DNA of 64,000 bases, from positions 1 through 64,000 of the forward strand of contig NZ_FCOI02000029.1 in assembly GCF_001544795.2 (NCBI RefSeq), read 5' to 3'. A program made the position numbers and the translations under genes. Positions within the stretch are counted from its first letter, which is position 1; each line of letters starts with the position of its first letter. The stretch comes from Caballeronia temeraria. GTDB lineage: Bacteria > Pseudomonadota > Gammaproteobacteria > Burkholderiales > Burkholderiaceae. Under the pieces are notes generated by a model, which saw nothing but the letters and a program-made list of their open reading frames with translations, was not told where the DNA came from and ran no database searches. Shown in pieces: positions 1-8,077 of the stretch.

Positions 1-75
1 CGCGATCTTCGCGAGCGAGCCGCCGAATTTGCCTACCGCCGTACGCGCGGCCGATACGATCACTACGTCAGTCAT
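1..75 (-). CDS. phaA: Acetyl-CoA acetyltransferase (beta-ketothiolase), N-terminus only
   Basis: Only the first 25 codons lie in the window; the gene runs off the left edge. The translation begins MTDVVIVSAARTAVGKFGG, the typical thiolase N-terminus (VIVSAARTxxGxFxG). An AGGAAA ribosome-binding site stands just upstream of the ATG at 73-75. Thiolases of this type condense two acetyl-CoA to acetoacetyl-CoA, the first step of polyhydroxybutyrate synthesis. It follows phaC by 78 bp on the same strand, so a phaC-phaA operon is inferred, with phaB and phaR expected further left, outside the window. Family assignment is firm; the biosynthetic role is inferred from the neighbour. Confidence 0.88.
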   Translation of the reverse strand, partial: MTDVVIVSAARTAVGKFGGSLAKIA

Positions 76-153
76 TTCAGTTTCCTTTGGCATCGAATGT
101 TAATGCGGTTTCGAACGGTTCCATGCGCTCTCGCGCACGGTCACGCGCGCCGC

Positions 154-2166
154 TCAGAAATCGCGCTCCAGCACGTAACGGCCGGGTGCGGCCTCGATCA
201 CCGGGTGAGTCTTCGATCCTTGCGCCGCGCCCGCCTTGACCTGCTCGCCTGCATTGCCGGCGAGCCACTTCGACCAGGTCGGCCACCAGCTTCCGGGATG
301 CTCCGCGGCGGCCTCGAACCACGTATCGGGGTCCGCCGGCAGACGCTCGTCGTTGCTGTCGATCATCCAGAAGCTGCGCTTGTTCTTCGACGGCGGGTTG
401 ATCACGCCCGCGATATGCCCCGACGCGCCCAGCACGAACGTCTGCGGACCGGTGAGCACCGGCGCGGACGCGTACGCCGACTTCCACGGCACGATATGGT
501 CTTCGCGCGAGCCGTAGATGAAGGTCGGCACCGTGAGGCGCGACAGGTCGACCGGCTCGCCGCACACGGTCAGCGCGTTCGGGGTCTTCAGCTTGTTCTC
601 GAGATACGTGTTGCGCAGATACCAGACGCACATCGGGCCCGGCAGGTTCGTCGAATCGCTGTTCCAGAAGAGCAGATCGAACGCCTGCGGCGTGCGGCCC
701 TTGAGGTAGTTATCGACGACGTAGTTCCACACGAGATCGTTCGGGCGCAGATACGAGAACGTGTTCGCGAACTCGATGCCGCGCATGAGACCGGCGGGCG
801 CGCCGTTCTTGCCGCCGATCGCCTGTTCCCGCATCTGCACGTGCGCCTCGTCGACGAACACGTCGAGCACGCCGGTGTCGGAGAAGTCGAGCATCGAGGT
901 GAGCAGCGTCATCGATGCGGCCGGATCTTCGCCGCGCGCCGCCGCCACCGCGAGCGCGGTCGCGAGGATCGTCCCGCCGATGCAGAAGCCGAGCGTGTTG
1001 ATCTTGTCTTCGCCCGTGATCTCCTGCACGACGCCGATGGTCTCGAGCACGCCTTCCTGCACGTAGTCGTCCCACGTCTTGTGCGCAATCGACTGATCCG
1101 CATTGCGCCACGACAGGATGAACACCTGATGCCCTTCTTCGAGCGCATAGCGCACGAGCGAGCCTTCCGGCGACAGATCGAGAATGTAGAACTTGTTGAT
1201 GCACGGCGGCACGATCAAGAGCGGCCGCGCGTACACCTTCGGCGCGAGCGGCTTGTACTGGATCAGCTGCACGAGTTCGTTCTCGTACACGACCGAGCCT
1301 TCCGTCGTCGCGATGTTCTTGCCGACGAAAAAGCGCGATTCGTCCGACTGCAGGATCTTGCCGCGCTGCATGTCGTTCAGCAGGTTCAACATGCCCTGGC
1401 GCAGGCTCTCGCCCTTGCTTTCGATGAGCGTCTTCTGCGCGTCGGGATTGAACGCGAGGAAATTGCTCGGCGCGGCGGCGGCGGCCCATTGCTGGACAGT
1501 GAAGCGGATGCGCTCGCGCGTCTTCGGATCGCTCTGCACGGCATCGGCGAGTTCCTGCAGATAGCGCGCGTTCAGCAGATACCACGCGGCGGTGAACGCG
1601 TACGCGGGCGTCGATTGCCAGGCGGTGTCGACGAAGCGCCGGTCCTTCAGCGACGACGGATCGATGCTCTGCGCGCCCGCCTGCTTGAGCAATTCGGCGG
1701 CATCGCGCGAATAGTTGCTCTGCAATTCATGGAGGCGCTCGGGCGGGATCGCGGCCGTCGGAATCTTCGGCAGCGTGGGCAGGCCCTGCATCGCCGCACC
1801 GAAGCCCGGCATGCTGCTCGCGAGCTTCGCGAATTCCGCCATGCCGTTCATTTTCGTGAAGTCGGGCATCTGCGGCATCACGCCGGGCATCGGGAACGCA
1901 GCCGGAAATGCCTTCGACGGAAAACCGTTCGGGAACCCGTTGGCGAATGCGCTGAACGCGGCGAACGGCGAAGCAGCCGCATCAGTCGCGGTATTCGTCT
2001 GTTGAGTGAATTTCGACCATTGCGCAGGATCAGCGACGCTGCGCCACGCGTTCAACCATTGATCGAACGCCTGCTGTACGCCAGTCGGATCGGCGGATGA
2101 AGCTTCGGCCGAAGTGCTGTCGGCGGTACGGGAGCGGGAAGATGAGGAAGTAGATTTGGAAGCCAT
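154..2166 (-). CDS. phaC: Class I polyhydroxyalkanoate synthase
   Basis: Polymerises (R)-3-hydroxyacyl-CoA into polyhydroxyalkanoate at the surface of cytoplasmic granules. The 670-residue protein carries the synthase lipase-like box GFCIGG, with the predicted nucleophile Cys395, and the other two triad residues in YGSREDHIVPW (Asp556) and GASGHIAGVINPP (His584). The PhaC N-terminal domain covers about residues 140-310 and the alpha/beta hydrolase fold follows. The Cupriavidus necator enzyme has 589 residues; the extra length here is at the N-terminus, where residues 1-140 are Ser/Thr-rich, then Phe/Pro/Ala/Met-rich. The ATG at 2164-2166 gives a plausible start, though a start further inside cannot be excluded. 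The single-subunit class I type fits the co-directional phaA just downstream. Confidence 0.96.
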   Translation of the reverse strand: MASKSTSSSSRSRTADSTSAEASSADPTGVQQAFDQWLNAWRSVADPAQWSKFTQQTNTATDAAASPFAAFSAFANGFPNGFPSKAFPAAFPMPGVMPQMPDFTKMNGMAEFAKLASSMPGFGAAMQGLPTLPKIPTAAIPPERLHELQSNYSRDAAELLKQAGAQSIDPSSLKDRRFVDTAWQSTPAYAFTAAWYLLNARYLQELADAVQSDPKTRERIRFTVQQWAAAAAPSNFLAFNPDAQKTLIESKGESLRQGMLNLLNDMQRGKILQSDESRFFVGKNIATTEGSVVYENELVQLIQYKPLAPKVYARPLLIVPPCINKFYILDLSPEGSLVRYALEEGHQVFILSWRNADQSIAHKTWDDYVQEGVLETIGVVQEITGEDKINTLGFCIGGTILATALAVAAARGEDPAASMTLLTSMLDFSDTGVLDVFVDEAHVQMREQAIGGKNGAPAGLMRGIEFANTFSYLRPNDLVWNYVVDNYLKGRTPQAFDLLFWNSDSTNLPGPMCVWYLRNTYLENKLKTPNALTVCGEPVDLSRLTVPTFIYGSREDHIVPWKSAYASAPVLTGPQTFVLGASGHIAGVINPPSKNKRSFWMIDSNDERLPADPDTWFEAAAEHPGSWWPTWSKWLAGNAGEQVKAGAAQGSKTHPVIEAAPGRYVLERDF

Positions 2167-2486
2167 ACCCGCTATTGACCTGTGAGTCTCGTAAGACTTG
2201 GATTGCTAACGCAGGCATCGCCGGGCTTTCCTCGACCAGCGCGCAAGTGTTGGTGCGCTCTATGCGCGTGGCAAGCTTGAGCCTTGCTACGCCGTGCCCG
2301 ATTGAATGAATTCCAGGAACATTCTTGCTCTAGGATGTCAGGCATGTCAATGCTTCGTCCCGATTTTGCCGCAGTGCGATATTTTTTTAATTATCGTTTT
2401 CCCCCATGCGAAATGTTGCATTCGCAAGGGGTTTCGTCATAGGCAAGAAACGTTTGTTGGGTAAGTTCCAACACTCATGACAGCAG
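2167..2486. other. phaC upstream region, no gene seen
   Basis: This 320-bp gap lies between the end of pgeF and the start of phaC, both minus strand. I see no coding frame with homology signals. It holds an AT-rich patch near 2380-2395 and a strong inverted repeat at 2402-2431, so it probably carries the phaC promoter and operator. Confidence 0.6.
2390..2431 (-). promoter_or_regulatory. Candidate phaC promoter with inverted-repeat operator
   Basis: On the minus strand a -10-like GATAAT lies at 2395-2390. Immediately upstream is a near-perfect inverted repeat, centred at 2416/2417: CCCC and TGCGAA on one arm (2402-2412) mirrored by TTCGCA and GGGG on the other (2421-2431), with one A/A mismatch. 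A second nested repeat, TTGC-ATTC-GCAA, lies at 2416-2427. No good -35 hexamer is visible where the repeat sits, as expected if the site overlaps promoter recognition. In related bacteria PhaR represses PHA genes, but I cannot tell which factor would bind here. Function is inferred from position. Confidence 0.4.
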
Positions 2487-3323
2487 TCAATCGTTTAGCC
2501 AGATCATCGCGGCCATGCGGCCCGTGACGCGGTCGCGCCGGTACGAATAGAAGCGCTCCTGTTCCGTCACCGTGCAATGCGTGCCGCCGTGGATGCGCGT
2601 GGCATCGATGCCGAGATCGGCCAGACGCAGACGCGCGAGCGCGTAGATATCGGCGAAATATTTGGCCGGCGCGCCGCCTGTGGGCCTGAAGGCGGCTTTC
2701 GTCGAGTCGCGGCGATCCGCCCGCGCGGCAGCGGCGAACGCATCGAGCACATCCTCGCCTACTTCGAACGCTTGCGGTCCGATCGCCGGTCCGAGAAACG
2801 CGTTGAGATTCGATGCCGGCACGCCCGCGAGCGCCGCGACACGCTCGCCCGTCTTCTCGATGATGCCGCCTGCCAGTCCGCGCCAGCCCGCGTGCGCGGC
2901 GCCGACCGCGCGGCCTTCGTCGTCGCAGAAAAGCACGGGGAGGCAGTCGGCGGTCATCACGACGCACACGACGCCCGCGCGATCCGTCACGCTGGCATCG
3001 GCGCGCGTGCGCTCGCCCTGCGCAAGGCGCGCGATGACCGCGTGCGCGTCCTCGACCTGCGTGCCGTGAATCTGTTCGAGCCACGCGGCATCGCGCGAGC
3101 CGGTCAGCGCGAGCGCGCGACGGCGGTTTTCTTTCACTGCGTCCGGTGCATCGCCCGACGAGAAGCCGAGATTGAGACCGCCCGCGCCGGGCACGCCGCC
3201 ATCGTAAGGCGCTTCGCTCACGCCGCCTTCACGCGTCGTGACGAACGCGCGCACGCGCGGCGACACGTTCCATTGCGGCCACAGACAATATTTCGATGGC
3301 AGTTCGGCTGCGTCGCGCGTCAT
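2487..3323 (-). CDS. pgeF: Multicopper-oxidase-like / purine nucleoside phosphorylase, YfiH family
   Basis: YfiH-family cytosolic protein of 278 residues, about the usual length. The conserved metal-site motifs are visible: EQIHGTQV (His86), TADCLPVLF (Cys127) and AAHAGWRGL (His144). The C-terminus ends HGGTHC...FYSYRRDRVTGRMAA, also typical. Family members have been described as polyphenol oxidases, as peptidoglycan amino-acid editing factor (PgeF) and as purine nucleoside phosphorylases, so the physiological role is not settled. The start codon overlaps the stop of rluD by four bases (3320-3323), so the two are translationally coupled in one operon, an arrangement common in proteobacteria. 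Confidence 0.9.
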   Translation of the reverse strand: MTRDAAELPSKYCLWPQWNVSPRVRAFVTTREGGVSEAPYDGGVPGAGGLNLGFSSGDAPDAVKENRRRALALTGSRDAAWLEQIHGTQVEDAHAVIARLAQGERTRADASVTDRAGVVCVVMTADCLPVLFCDDEGRAVGAAHAGWRGLAGGIIEKTGERVAALAGVPASNLNAFLGPAIGPQAFEVGEDVLDAFAAAARADRRDSTKAAFRPTGGAPAKYFADIYALARLRLADLGIDATRIHGGTHCTVTEQERFYSYRRDRVTGRMAAMIWLND

Positions 3324-4504
3324 GCTTCGTCGTCCTCGTAGTCTTCGTCGTCCCAGTCGTCTTCTTCGTCCTCGCCCACCACGTAGACTTCGGCGAAGCC
3401 TTCGTCTTCGTCGAATTCGACTTCCTCGTCCTGGCCGAACCCGAGTTCCGCCGCGAGCGCCGCGATATCCTCAGGGACGTCCGCGCGCCAGTGCACGTCC
3501 TTGCCCGTCGCGGGATGGATCAGGCCGAGCCGCCATGCGTGCAGCGCCTGTCGCGCGAATTCGTTGGGCAGCGGCCGGACCGAACGCTTGCCGCGCGCGT
3601 GACCGTACACCGGGTCTCCCAGCAACGGATGCTGGACATGCGCGCAATGCACGCGAATCTGATGCGTGCGGCCGGTTTCCAGATCGCAATGAATGGCGCT
3701 GACAGGCTGGCCGTGCCACGTGGTGCGGCCGACAGTGCGGAAATGCGTGCGCGCCGGCTTCCCCGATGCGGTCTTCACGACCGCCATGCGCGTGCGCTCG
3801 CGCGGATCGCGGCCGATGGGCGCGTCGATCGTGCCTTCGTCGGGCATGTTGCCCCACACGAACGCGACGTAGCGGCGTTTCACCGTGCGCGCCTGCAACT
3901 GGCGCACGAGGTCGGTCTGTGCCTGAAGCGTGCGCGCGACGACCATCAGCCCGGACGTTTCCTTGTCCAGCCGATGCACGATGCCCGCGCGCGGCAGTCC
4001 GGCGGCGGCGTCGCCATAACGATGCAGCAGGCCGTTGAGCAGCGTGCCGCTCCAGTTGCCCGCCGCCGGGTGCACGACCATGCCCGCGGGCTTGTTGACG
4101 ACGACGAGCGTCTCGTCCTCGTACACGATATGCAGCGGCACCGGCTCCGGCGCGAACGCGAGCTGCTCGGGCAGAAGGTCCGGAACGAGCGTGATCGTCG
4201 CGCCGAGCGGCACGGGCTGGCGCACTTTCGCGCCGGCGCCGTCGACGAGCACGCGGCCTTCCTCGATCCAGCCCTGCAATCGGCTGCGCGAGAACTCCGG
4301 GAAGATTTTCGCGATCACCTTGTCGAGGCGGTCGCCCGCGAGTTCATCGGGCACGCGGGCCGTGCGTGGCGCTTCGCGGTCCGTGCCGCCGCCCGAATCG
4401 GCCGACGCTGAGTCGTCGCGGGTGGCGCATGGGCTATAATCTTCGGGTTGGTCTTTGGTACGACGAGTACTTGAGCGGGTCATTTGAACGAGATTCGGCG
4501 GCAT
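3320..4504 (-). CDS. rluD: 23S rRNA pseudouridine synthase RluD (U1911/1915/1917)
   Basis: Makes pseudouridines in helix 69 of 23S rRNA. It has an N-terminal S4 RNA-binding domain (residues about 58-115, with FSRSRLQGWIEEGRVLVDG) followed by the RluA-type catalytic domain with HRLDKETSGLMV, catalytic Asp180. The protein has 394 residues against 326 in E. coli: about 50 extra N-terminal residues and a strongly acidic C-terminal tail (about 30 residues rich in D and E). The N-terminal start is uncertain: ATG at 4504 or ATG at 4483 (MTRSSTRRTKDQP), neither with a clear Shine-Dalgarno. A consensus TATAAT reading toward bamD lies inside the first 25 codons. Divergent from bamD, as in other betaproteobacteria. 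Confidence 0.94.
   Translation of the reverse strand: MPPNLVQMTRSSTRRTKDQPEDYSPCATRDDSASADSGGGTDREAPRTARVPDELAGDRLDKVIAKIFPEFSRSRLQGWIEEGRVLVDGAGAKVRQPVPLGATITLVPDLLPEQLAFAPEPVPLHIVYEDETLVVVNKPAGMVVHPAAGNWSGTLLNGLLHRYGDAAAGLPRAGIVHRLDKETSGLMVVARTLQAQTDLVRQLQARTVKRRYVAFVWGNMPDEGTIDAPIGRDPRERTRMAVVKTASGKPARTHFRTVGRTTWHGQPVSAIHCDLETGRTHQIRVHCAHVQHPLLGDPVYGHARGKRSVRPLPNEFARQALHAWRLGLIHPATGKDVHWRADVPEDIAALAAELGFGQDEEVEFDEDEGFAEVYVVGEDEEDDWDDEDYEDDEA
4435..4440 (+). promoter_or_regulatory. Candidate -10 box (TATAAT) for bamD
   Basis: A perfect TATAAT reads toward bamD about 140 bp before its start. No convincing -35 hexamer is present at 16-18 bp spacing. It falls within the proposed 5' coding part of the divergent rluD, which also raises doubt about the rluD start. 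Confidence 0.4.
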
Positions 4505-4580
4505 GGATAAAAAGCCGCGCCGGAAAAACAGCTAGAACAGCGAAGAATCAACTAGATTCAGCCAGGAACAGCAAGCACTG

Positions 4581-5414
4581 ATGCGAGCCTTCAACACCAT
4601 TCATCTCTCGATGCGTCAATCGATCAAGTATCTGGCGCTGGCCGCAAGCGTCGCCATCGTTACGGCCTGTCACGGCCTGCCCGAGAAGACCGACGAAACG
4701 GCAACATGGAATAACAACAAATTATATACGGAGGCTCAGGACGCGCTATCCGGCAGCGACTGGGGCAAGTGCGCGAAGTATTTCGAAGCGCTCGAAGGCC
4801 GCGATCCGTTCGGCCATTTCGCGCAGCAGGCGCAGATCAACGTCGCGTACTGTGACTGGAAGGACAGCGAAACCGCCAACGCCGACCAGGCCATCGACCG
4901 TTTCATCAAGCTGCACCCGGATCATCCCGAGATCGCGTATGCGTACTATCTCAAGGGCATGATCCACTTCAACGACGACCTCGGCCTCTTCGGCCGCTTC
5001 TCGGGTCAGGACATGAGCGAGCGCGACCCGAAGTCGCTGCGCGAGTCCTATGACGCGTTCAAGGTCGTCGTCGACAAATATCCGCAAAGCAAGTACGCGC
5101 CCGATGCCGCGCAGCGCATGCGCTATATCGTGAACGCGCTCGCATCGCATGAAGTGCACGCGGCGGATTATTACTATCGCCGTGGCGCATATGTGGCCGC
5201 GATCAACCGCGCGCAACTCGCCATCCGCGAATACAAGAACGCGCCGGCAACGGAAGACGCGCTGCACATCATGATGCTGTCGTACGAGAAGCTCGATCAG
5301 CCGCAACTCGCCGACGACACCAAGCGCGTGCTGGCAGCGACATTCCCGGACAGCCCGTACGTCACCGGCAAGCGCCGCGCGAACGCCGAGAAGCCCTGGT
5401 ATCAGATCTGGTAA
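4581..5414 (+). CDS. bamD: Outer membrane assembly lipoprotein BamD (ComL)
   Basis: Essential lipoprotein of the BAM complex that inserts beta-barrel proteins into the outer membrane; it acts on the periplasmic side. The N-terminus is a lipoprotein signal with lipobox IVTAC, making Cys30 the lipidated residue (Cys20 if translation begins at the internal ATG at 4611, MRQSIKYLALAAS, which gives a better signal peptide length). The rest is a TPR-like solenoid, including DPFGHFAQQAQINVAYCDW and the HPEIAYAYYLKGM region usual for BamD. Total length of 277 residues is slightly above E. coli BamD (245). It stands alone on the plus strand, divergent from rluD, and is closed by a strong terminator. 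Confidence 0.95.
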   Translation: MRAFNTIHLSMRQSIKYLALAASVAIVTACHGLPEKTDETATWNNNKLYTEAQDALSGSDWGKCAKYFEALEGRDPFGHFAQQAQINVAYCDWKDSETANADQAIDRFIKLHPDHPEIAYAYYLKGMIHFNDDLGLFGRFSGQDMSERDPKSLRESYDAFKVVVDKYPQSKYAPDAAQRMRYIVNALASHEVHAADYYYRRGAYVAAINRAQLAIREYKNAPATEDALHIMMLSYEKLDQPQLADDTKRVLAATFPDSPYVTGKRRANAEKPWYQIW

Positions 5415-5417
5415 AGC

Positions 5418-5449
5418 AAAACGGCCGGTTATCAACCGGCCGTTTTTTT
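5418..5449. terminator. Bidirectional intrinsic terminator between bamD and dinG
   Basis: A perfect 13-bp stem (AAAACGGCCGGTT / AACCGGCCGTTTT) with an ATC loop, followed by a T run at 5443-5449 and preceded by A's. It starts three bases after the bamD stop. The A/T symmetry lets it also stop transcription of dinG, which converges from the right. Confidence 0.92.
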
Positions 5450-5478
5450 GTGTCGATGAAAACTTAGGACGCCGATTC

Positions 5479-7707
5479 TTATTCGGCCAGCTCCGCTTTC
5501 CACTTCGCCGCATCGGTGAAAAATTCGCGCACCACGTCCAGCTCGCGCGTGCGCTTGAACGGCGGCAGGCTTTGCCAGATGCGCCGGCCGTAAGGCTTGT
5601 CGACGAGCCGGGTGTCGCAGATCATCAGCACGCCGCGATCCGTCTCCGCGCGAATCAACCGCCCCGCGCCCTGCTTGAGCGTGATGACCGCCTGCGGCAA
5701 CTGATGCACGGCGAACGGGCTCAGGCCCTTCTTCGTGAGCGCGTCGAGGCGCGCGGCGAGCACCGGATCGTCGGGCGGCGCGAACGGCAGCTTGTCGATG
5801 ACGACGAGCGACAGCGCATCGCCGCGCACATCGACGCCTTCCCAGAAACTTTGACTGCCCACGAGAATCGCGTTGCCATAGGCGCGGAAACGGTCGAGCA
5901 GCTCCGTGCGGCTCGCGTCGCCCTGCACGAGCAGCGGATTGTCCCAGCCGCGCCGCTCGATCACATCGCGCAGCCGATTGGCGATGCGATCGACCGCGCG
6001 CAACGTCGTGCACAGCACGAACGCGCCGCCGCCCGCCGACTCGATGACCGGCAGCGCGGCTTCGAAGACGGCGTCGGTAAATTGCGGCGACGACGGCTGC
6101 GGCAGATTGCGCGGCACGTACAAAAGCCCCTGCGACGGATAATCGAACGGGCTCGGCAAAGTCATCGAGCGGCGCGCGTTGAGGCCCATCTGCGCCGCGT
6201 AATGCGTGAAATCGCCGCGCACCGACAGCGTCGCCGACGTGAAAATCCACGCACGCGGCACGCCCGCGCGCTGCTTCGCGAAAATCGGCGCGACGGATAG
6301 CGGCGTTTCGTGCAACTGCACCGTGTGCGAAAACACCTCGATCCAGCGCACCATCTCGTTCGGCTCGTCCTTCGCGGCCTGTTTCGCGACGTCCTCGTCC
6401 GCGACCACGGCACGTTCGAGCGAAGTTGGCGGCGTCGTCCAGCCCGCGAGCTGATCCTGCAACTCGCGCGCGCGGCGCACCAGCGCCTGCAACGATTCGG
6501 CCCGCTCGGCATGCGCCGACAGCGCCGCGGCGAGCGCCGAAAGATGCGTCTCCAGCGTGTCGAGCGCCTCGAAGATCGGATGGCTGTCCGGCAACTGGCC
6601 GAGCGACAGCCGCACCGAATCTTCCTTGAACGCGAGCCGCACATCGCGCGCCGCGCGCTCGAGCGCCGCGCCGAGCTTGGTCCAGTCGGCGGCGTCCCGC
6701 GCGTGCGACAGGCCTTCCGCGACGGTATCGCGCGCGAGTTCGAGCAACTGCGTGGTCGAGAGCGTATCGCCGAAAAAGAGCGTCGCGGTTTCGGGCAACT
6801 GATGCGCTTCGTCGAAGATGATGGTGTTCGCCGTCGGCAGAAGCTCGGCCATGCCGGTGTCGCGCAGCATCACGTCGGCGAAGAACAGATGGTGATTCAC
6901 CACGACGATGTCCGCCTGCTGCGCCTCCTTGCGCGCCTGCATCACGAAGCATTCCTTGTAATGCGGGCACTCCTGGCCGAGGCAGTTGTCGCGCGTGGAG
7001 GTGACCATCGGCCAGACGGGCGAATTCTCCGGCACGCTCGCGAGCTCGGCCTTGTCGCCGGTGCGCGTGATCTTCGCGAAACGGACGATTTCCTGCAGAT
7101 GCGACGTATCCTGCCGGCTCGGCAGACGGCCGTTGTCGGCGGTGCGCTCCAGGTAATAATGGCACAGATAGTTGGCGCGTCCCTTGAGCATCGCCACCGA
7201 TACCGGGACGGCGAGCGCGTCGCGCACGGTCGGGATGTCGCGCTGAAAAAGCTGGTCCTGAAGATGCTTCGTGCCCGTCGACACGATCACCTTGCCGCCC
7301 CACAGCATGGCCGGCACGAGATACGCATAGGTCTTGCCGGTACCCGTTCCGGCCTCGACGATGAGCGTATTCTCGCCGCCGTCGATGGCCGCCTTCGCCG
7401 TCGCGATGCCGATGTCATCGGCCGGCTGTTCGTCGGGTGCGTAGGGTTTGTCGGATGGACCGAGCTTGCGCGCGGGGCGGCGCTGCGCCTCGAACATCGC
7501 GGGCTCGGGCATCGCGCGGCCGGACGCTTCCATCGCGGCGGCGACCGAGCGCGCCATTTCGATCTGCGAGGCGCGCGGCCGATAACCGTCGATCGCGCGC
7601 GCGAGCAGGCCTTGCGCTGAAAAGATGGCGTCCAGCTCGACGCCGCGTTTGTCGGTGAGCGCGAGCGGCGCGTTGGCGTCGTCGCCGGGTTGTGCGGGTG
7701 AGTTCAA
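5479..7707 (-). CDS. dinG: DinG/YoaA-family ATP-dependent DNA helicase
   Basis: XPD/Rad3-like superfamily 2 helicase of 742 residues that unwinds DNA 5'-3'; members resolve R-loops and forks. Visible motifs are a Q-motif-like GYRPRASQIEMA (41-52), Walker A AGTGTGKT (119-126), DEAH (299-302) and GAGRLIRAETDRG near the C-terminus. Four cysteines between Walker A and DEAH (Cys182, 242, 247 and 253, the last in CPHYKECF) are placed as in the Fe-S cluster of this family, so the cluster is probably intact. It may be the DinG or the YoaA paralogue. It lies downstream of the DUF465 gene (83-bp gap) and ends against the bamD terminator. Confidence 0.92.
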   Translation of the reverse strand: MNSPAQPGDDANAPLALTDKRGVELDAIFSAQGLLARAIDGYRPRASQIEMARSVAAAMEASGRAMPEPAMFEAQRRPARKLGPSDKPYAPDEQPADDIGIATAKAAIDGGENTLIVEAGTGTGKTYAYLVPAMLWGGKVIVSTGTKHLQDQLFQRDIPTVRDALAVPVSVAMLKGRANYLCHYYLERTADNGRLPSRQDTSHLQEIVRFAKITRTGDKAELASVPENSPVWPMVTSTRDNCLGQECPHYKECFVMQARKEAQQADIVVVNHHLFFADVMLRDTGMAELLPTANTIIFDEAHQLPETATLFFGDTLSTTQLLELARDTVAEGLSHARDAADWTKLGAALERAARDVRLAFKEDSVRLSLGQLPDSHPIFEALDTLETHLSALAAALSAHAERAESLQALVRRARELQDQLAGWTTPPTSLERAVVADEDVAKQAAKDEPNEMVRWIEVFSHTVQLHETPLSVAPIFAKQRAGVPRAWIFTSATLSVRGDFTHYAAQMGLNARRSMTLPSPFDYPSQGLLYVPRNLPQPSSPQFTDAVFEAALPVIESAGGGAFVLCTTLRAVDRIANRLRDVIERRGWDNPLLVQGDASRTELLDRFRAYGNAILVGSQSFWEGVDVRGDALSLVVIDKLPFAPPDDPVLAARLDALTKKGLSPFAVHQLPQAVITLKQGAGRLIRAETDRGVLMICDTRLVDKPYGRRIWQSLPPFKRTRELDVVREFFTDAAKWKAELAE

Positions 7708-7790
7708 GGCGTGCTAAATCCTGCGGGTTTGCGGCGCGGCCGCGCGCGAGGCGCCGTCGCCGGCACGAGCCCGCTGCCGGCACGCGGCGT

Positions 7791-8024
7791 TCAGTGCGCG
7801 TCCGAGTCCAGCTGCAATTGCAGCAGGAGGATGGTGTCCTTCACCTTGAGCTTGCGCTTTTTCAGCCGCCTCAGCTCCAGGTCGTCGATGCCGGACATTT
7901 TTTCGATCAGCGTGTCCAGACTGTGATGCTCTTCCTGCAATTGCGCGATGCGATCGCGCAGCAGTGCGGCATCCATGGCGGGTTGTCGAGGTGCGCGCGG
8001 GGTGTCACTCAAGCGCTGCTGCAT
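7791..8024 (-). CDS. DUF465 (YdcH-like) small coiled-coil protein
   Basis: A 77-residue predicted cytosolic helical protein. The segment EEHHSLDTLIEKM followed by LELRRLKKRKLKVKDTI is the characteristic DUF465 signature (a helix, a short break, then a basic helix RLKKRKL). Function is not established for the family. The ATG at 8024 is used here; a second ATG at 7976 (MDAALLRDRIAQL) would give 61 residues, closer to typical DUF465 length. It lies between a secreted coiled-coil protein and dinG on the same strand with gaps of 53 and 83 bp, so an operon is possible. Confidence 0.78.
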   Translation of the reverse strand: MQQRLSDTPRAPRQPAMDAALLRDRIAQLQEEHHSLDTLIEKMSGIDDLELRRLKKRKLKVKDTILLLQLQLDSDAH

Positions 8025-8077
8025 GCTCGCCTCCTTTCATCCACTTGGCGCGGGCCCGCACGACGAGCCCGATCGCC

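Noticed and set aside
97..2100. 667-codon open frame on the plus strand across phaC
   Set aside because: It is antisense to a certain gene; its Arg/His-rich composition is the usual mirror of GC-rich coding DNA.
4611..5414. Shorter bamD start at the second ATG as the definite start
   Set aside because: It gives a better signal peptide, but neither ATG has a decisive ribosome-binding site, so the longer form is listed and the alternative noted.
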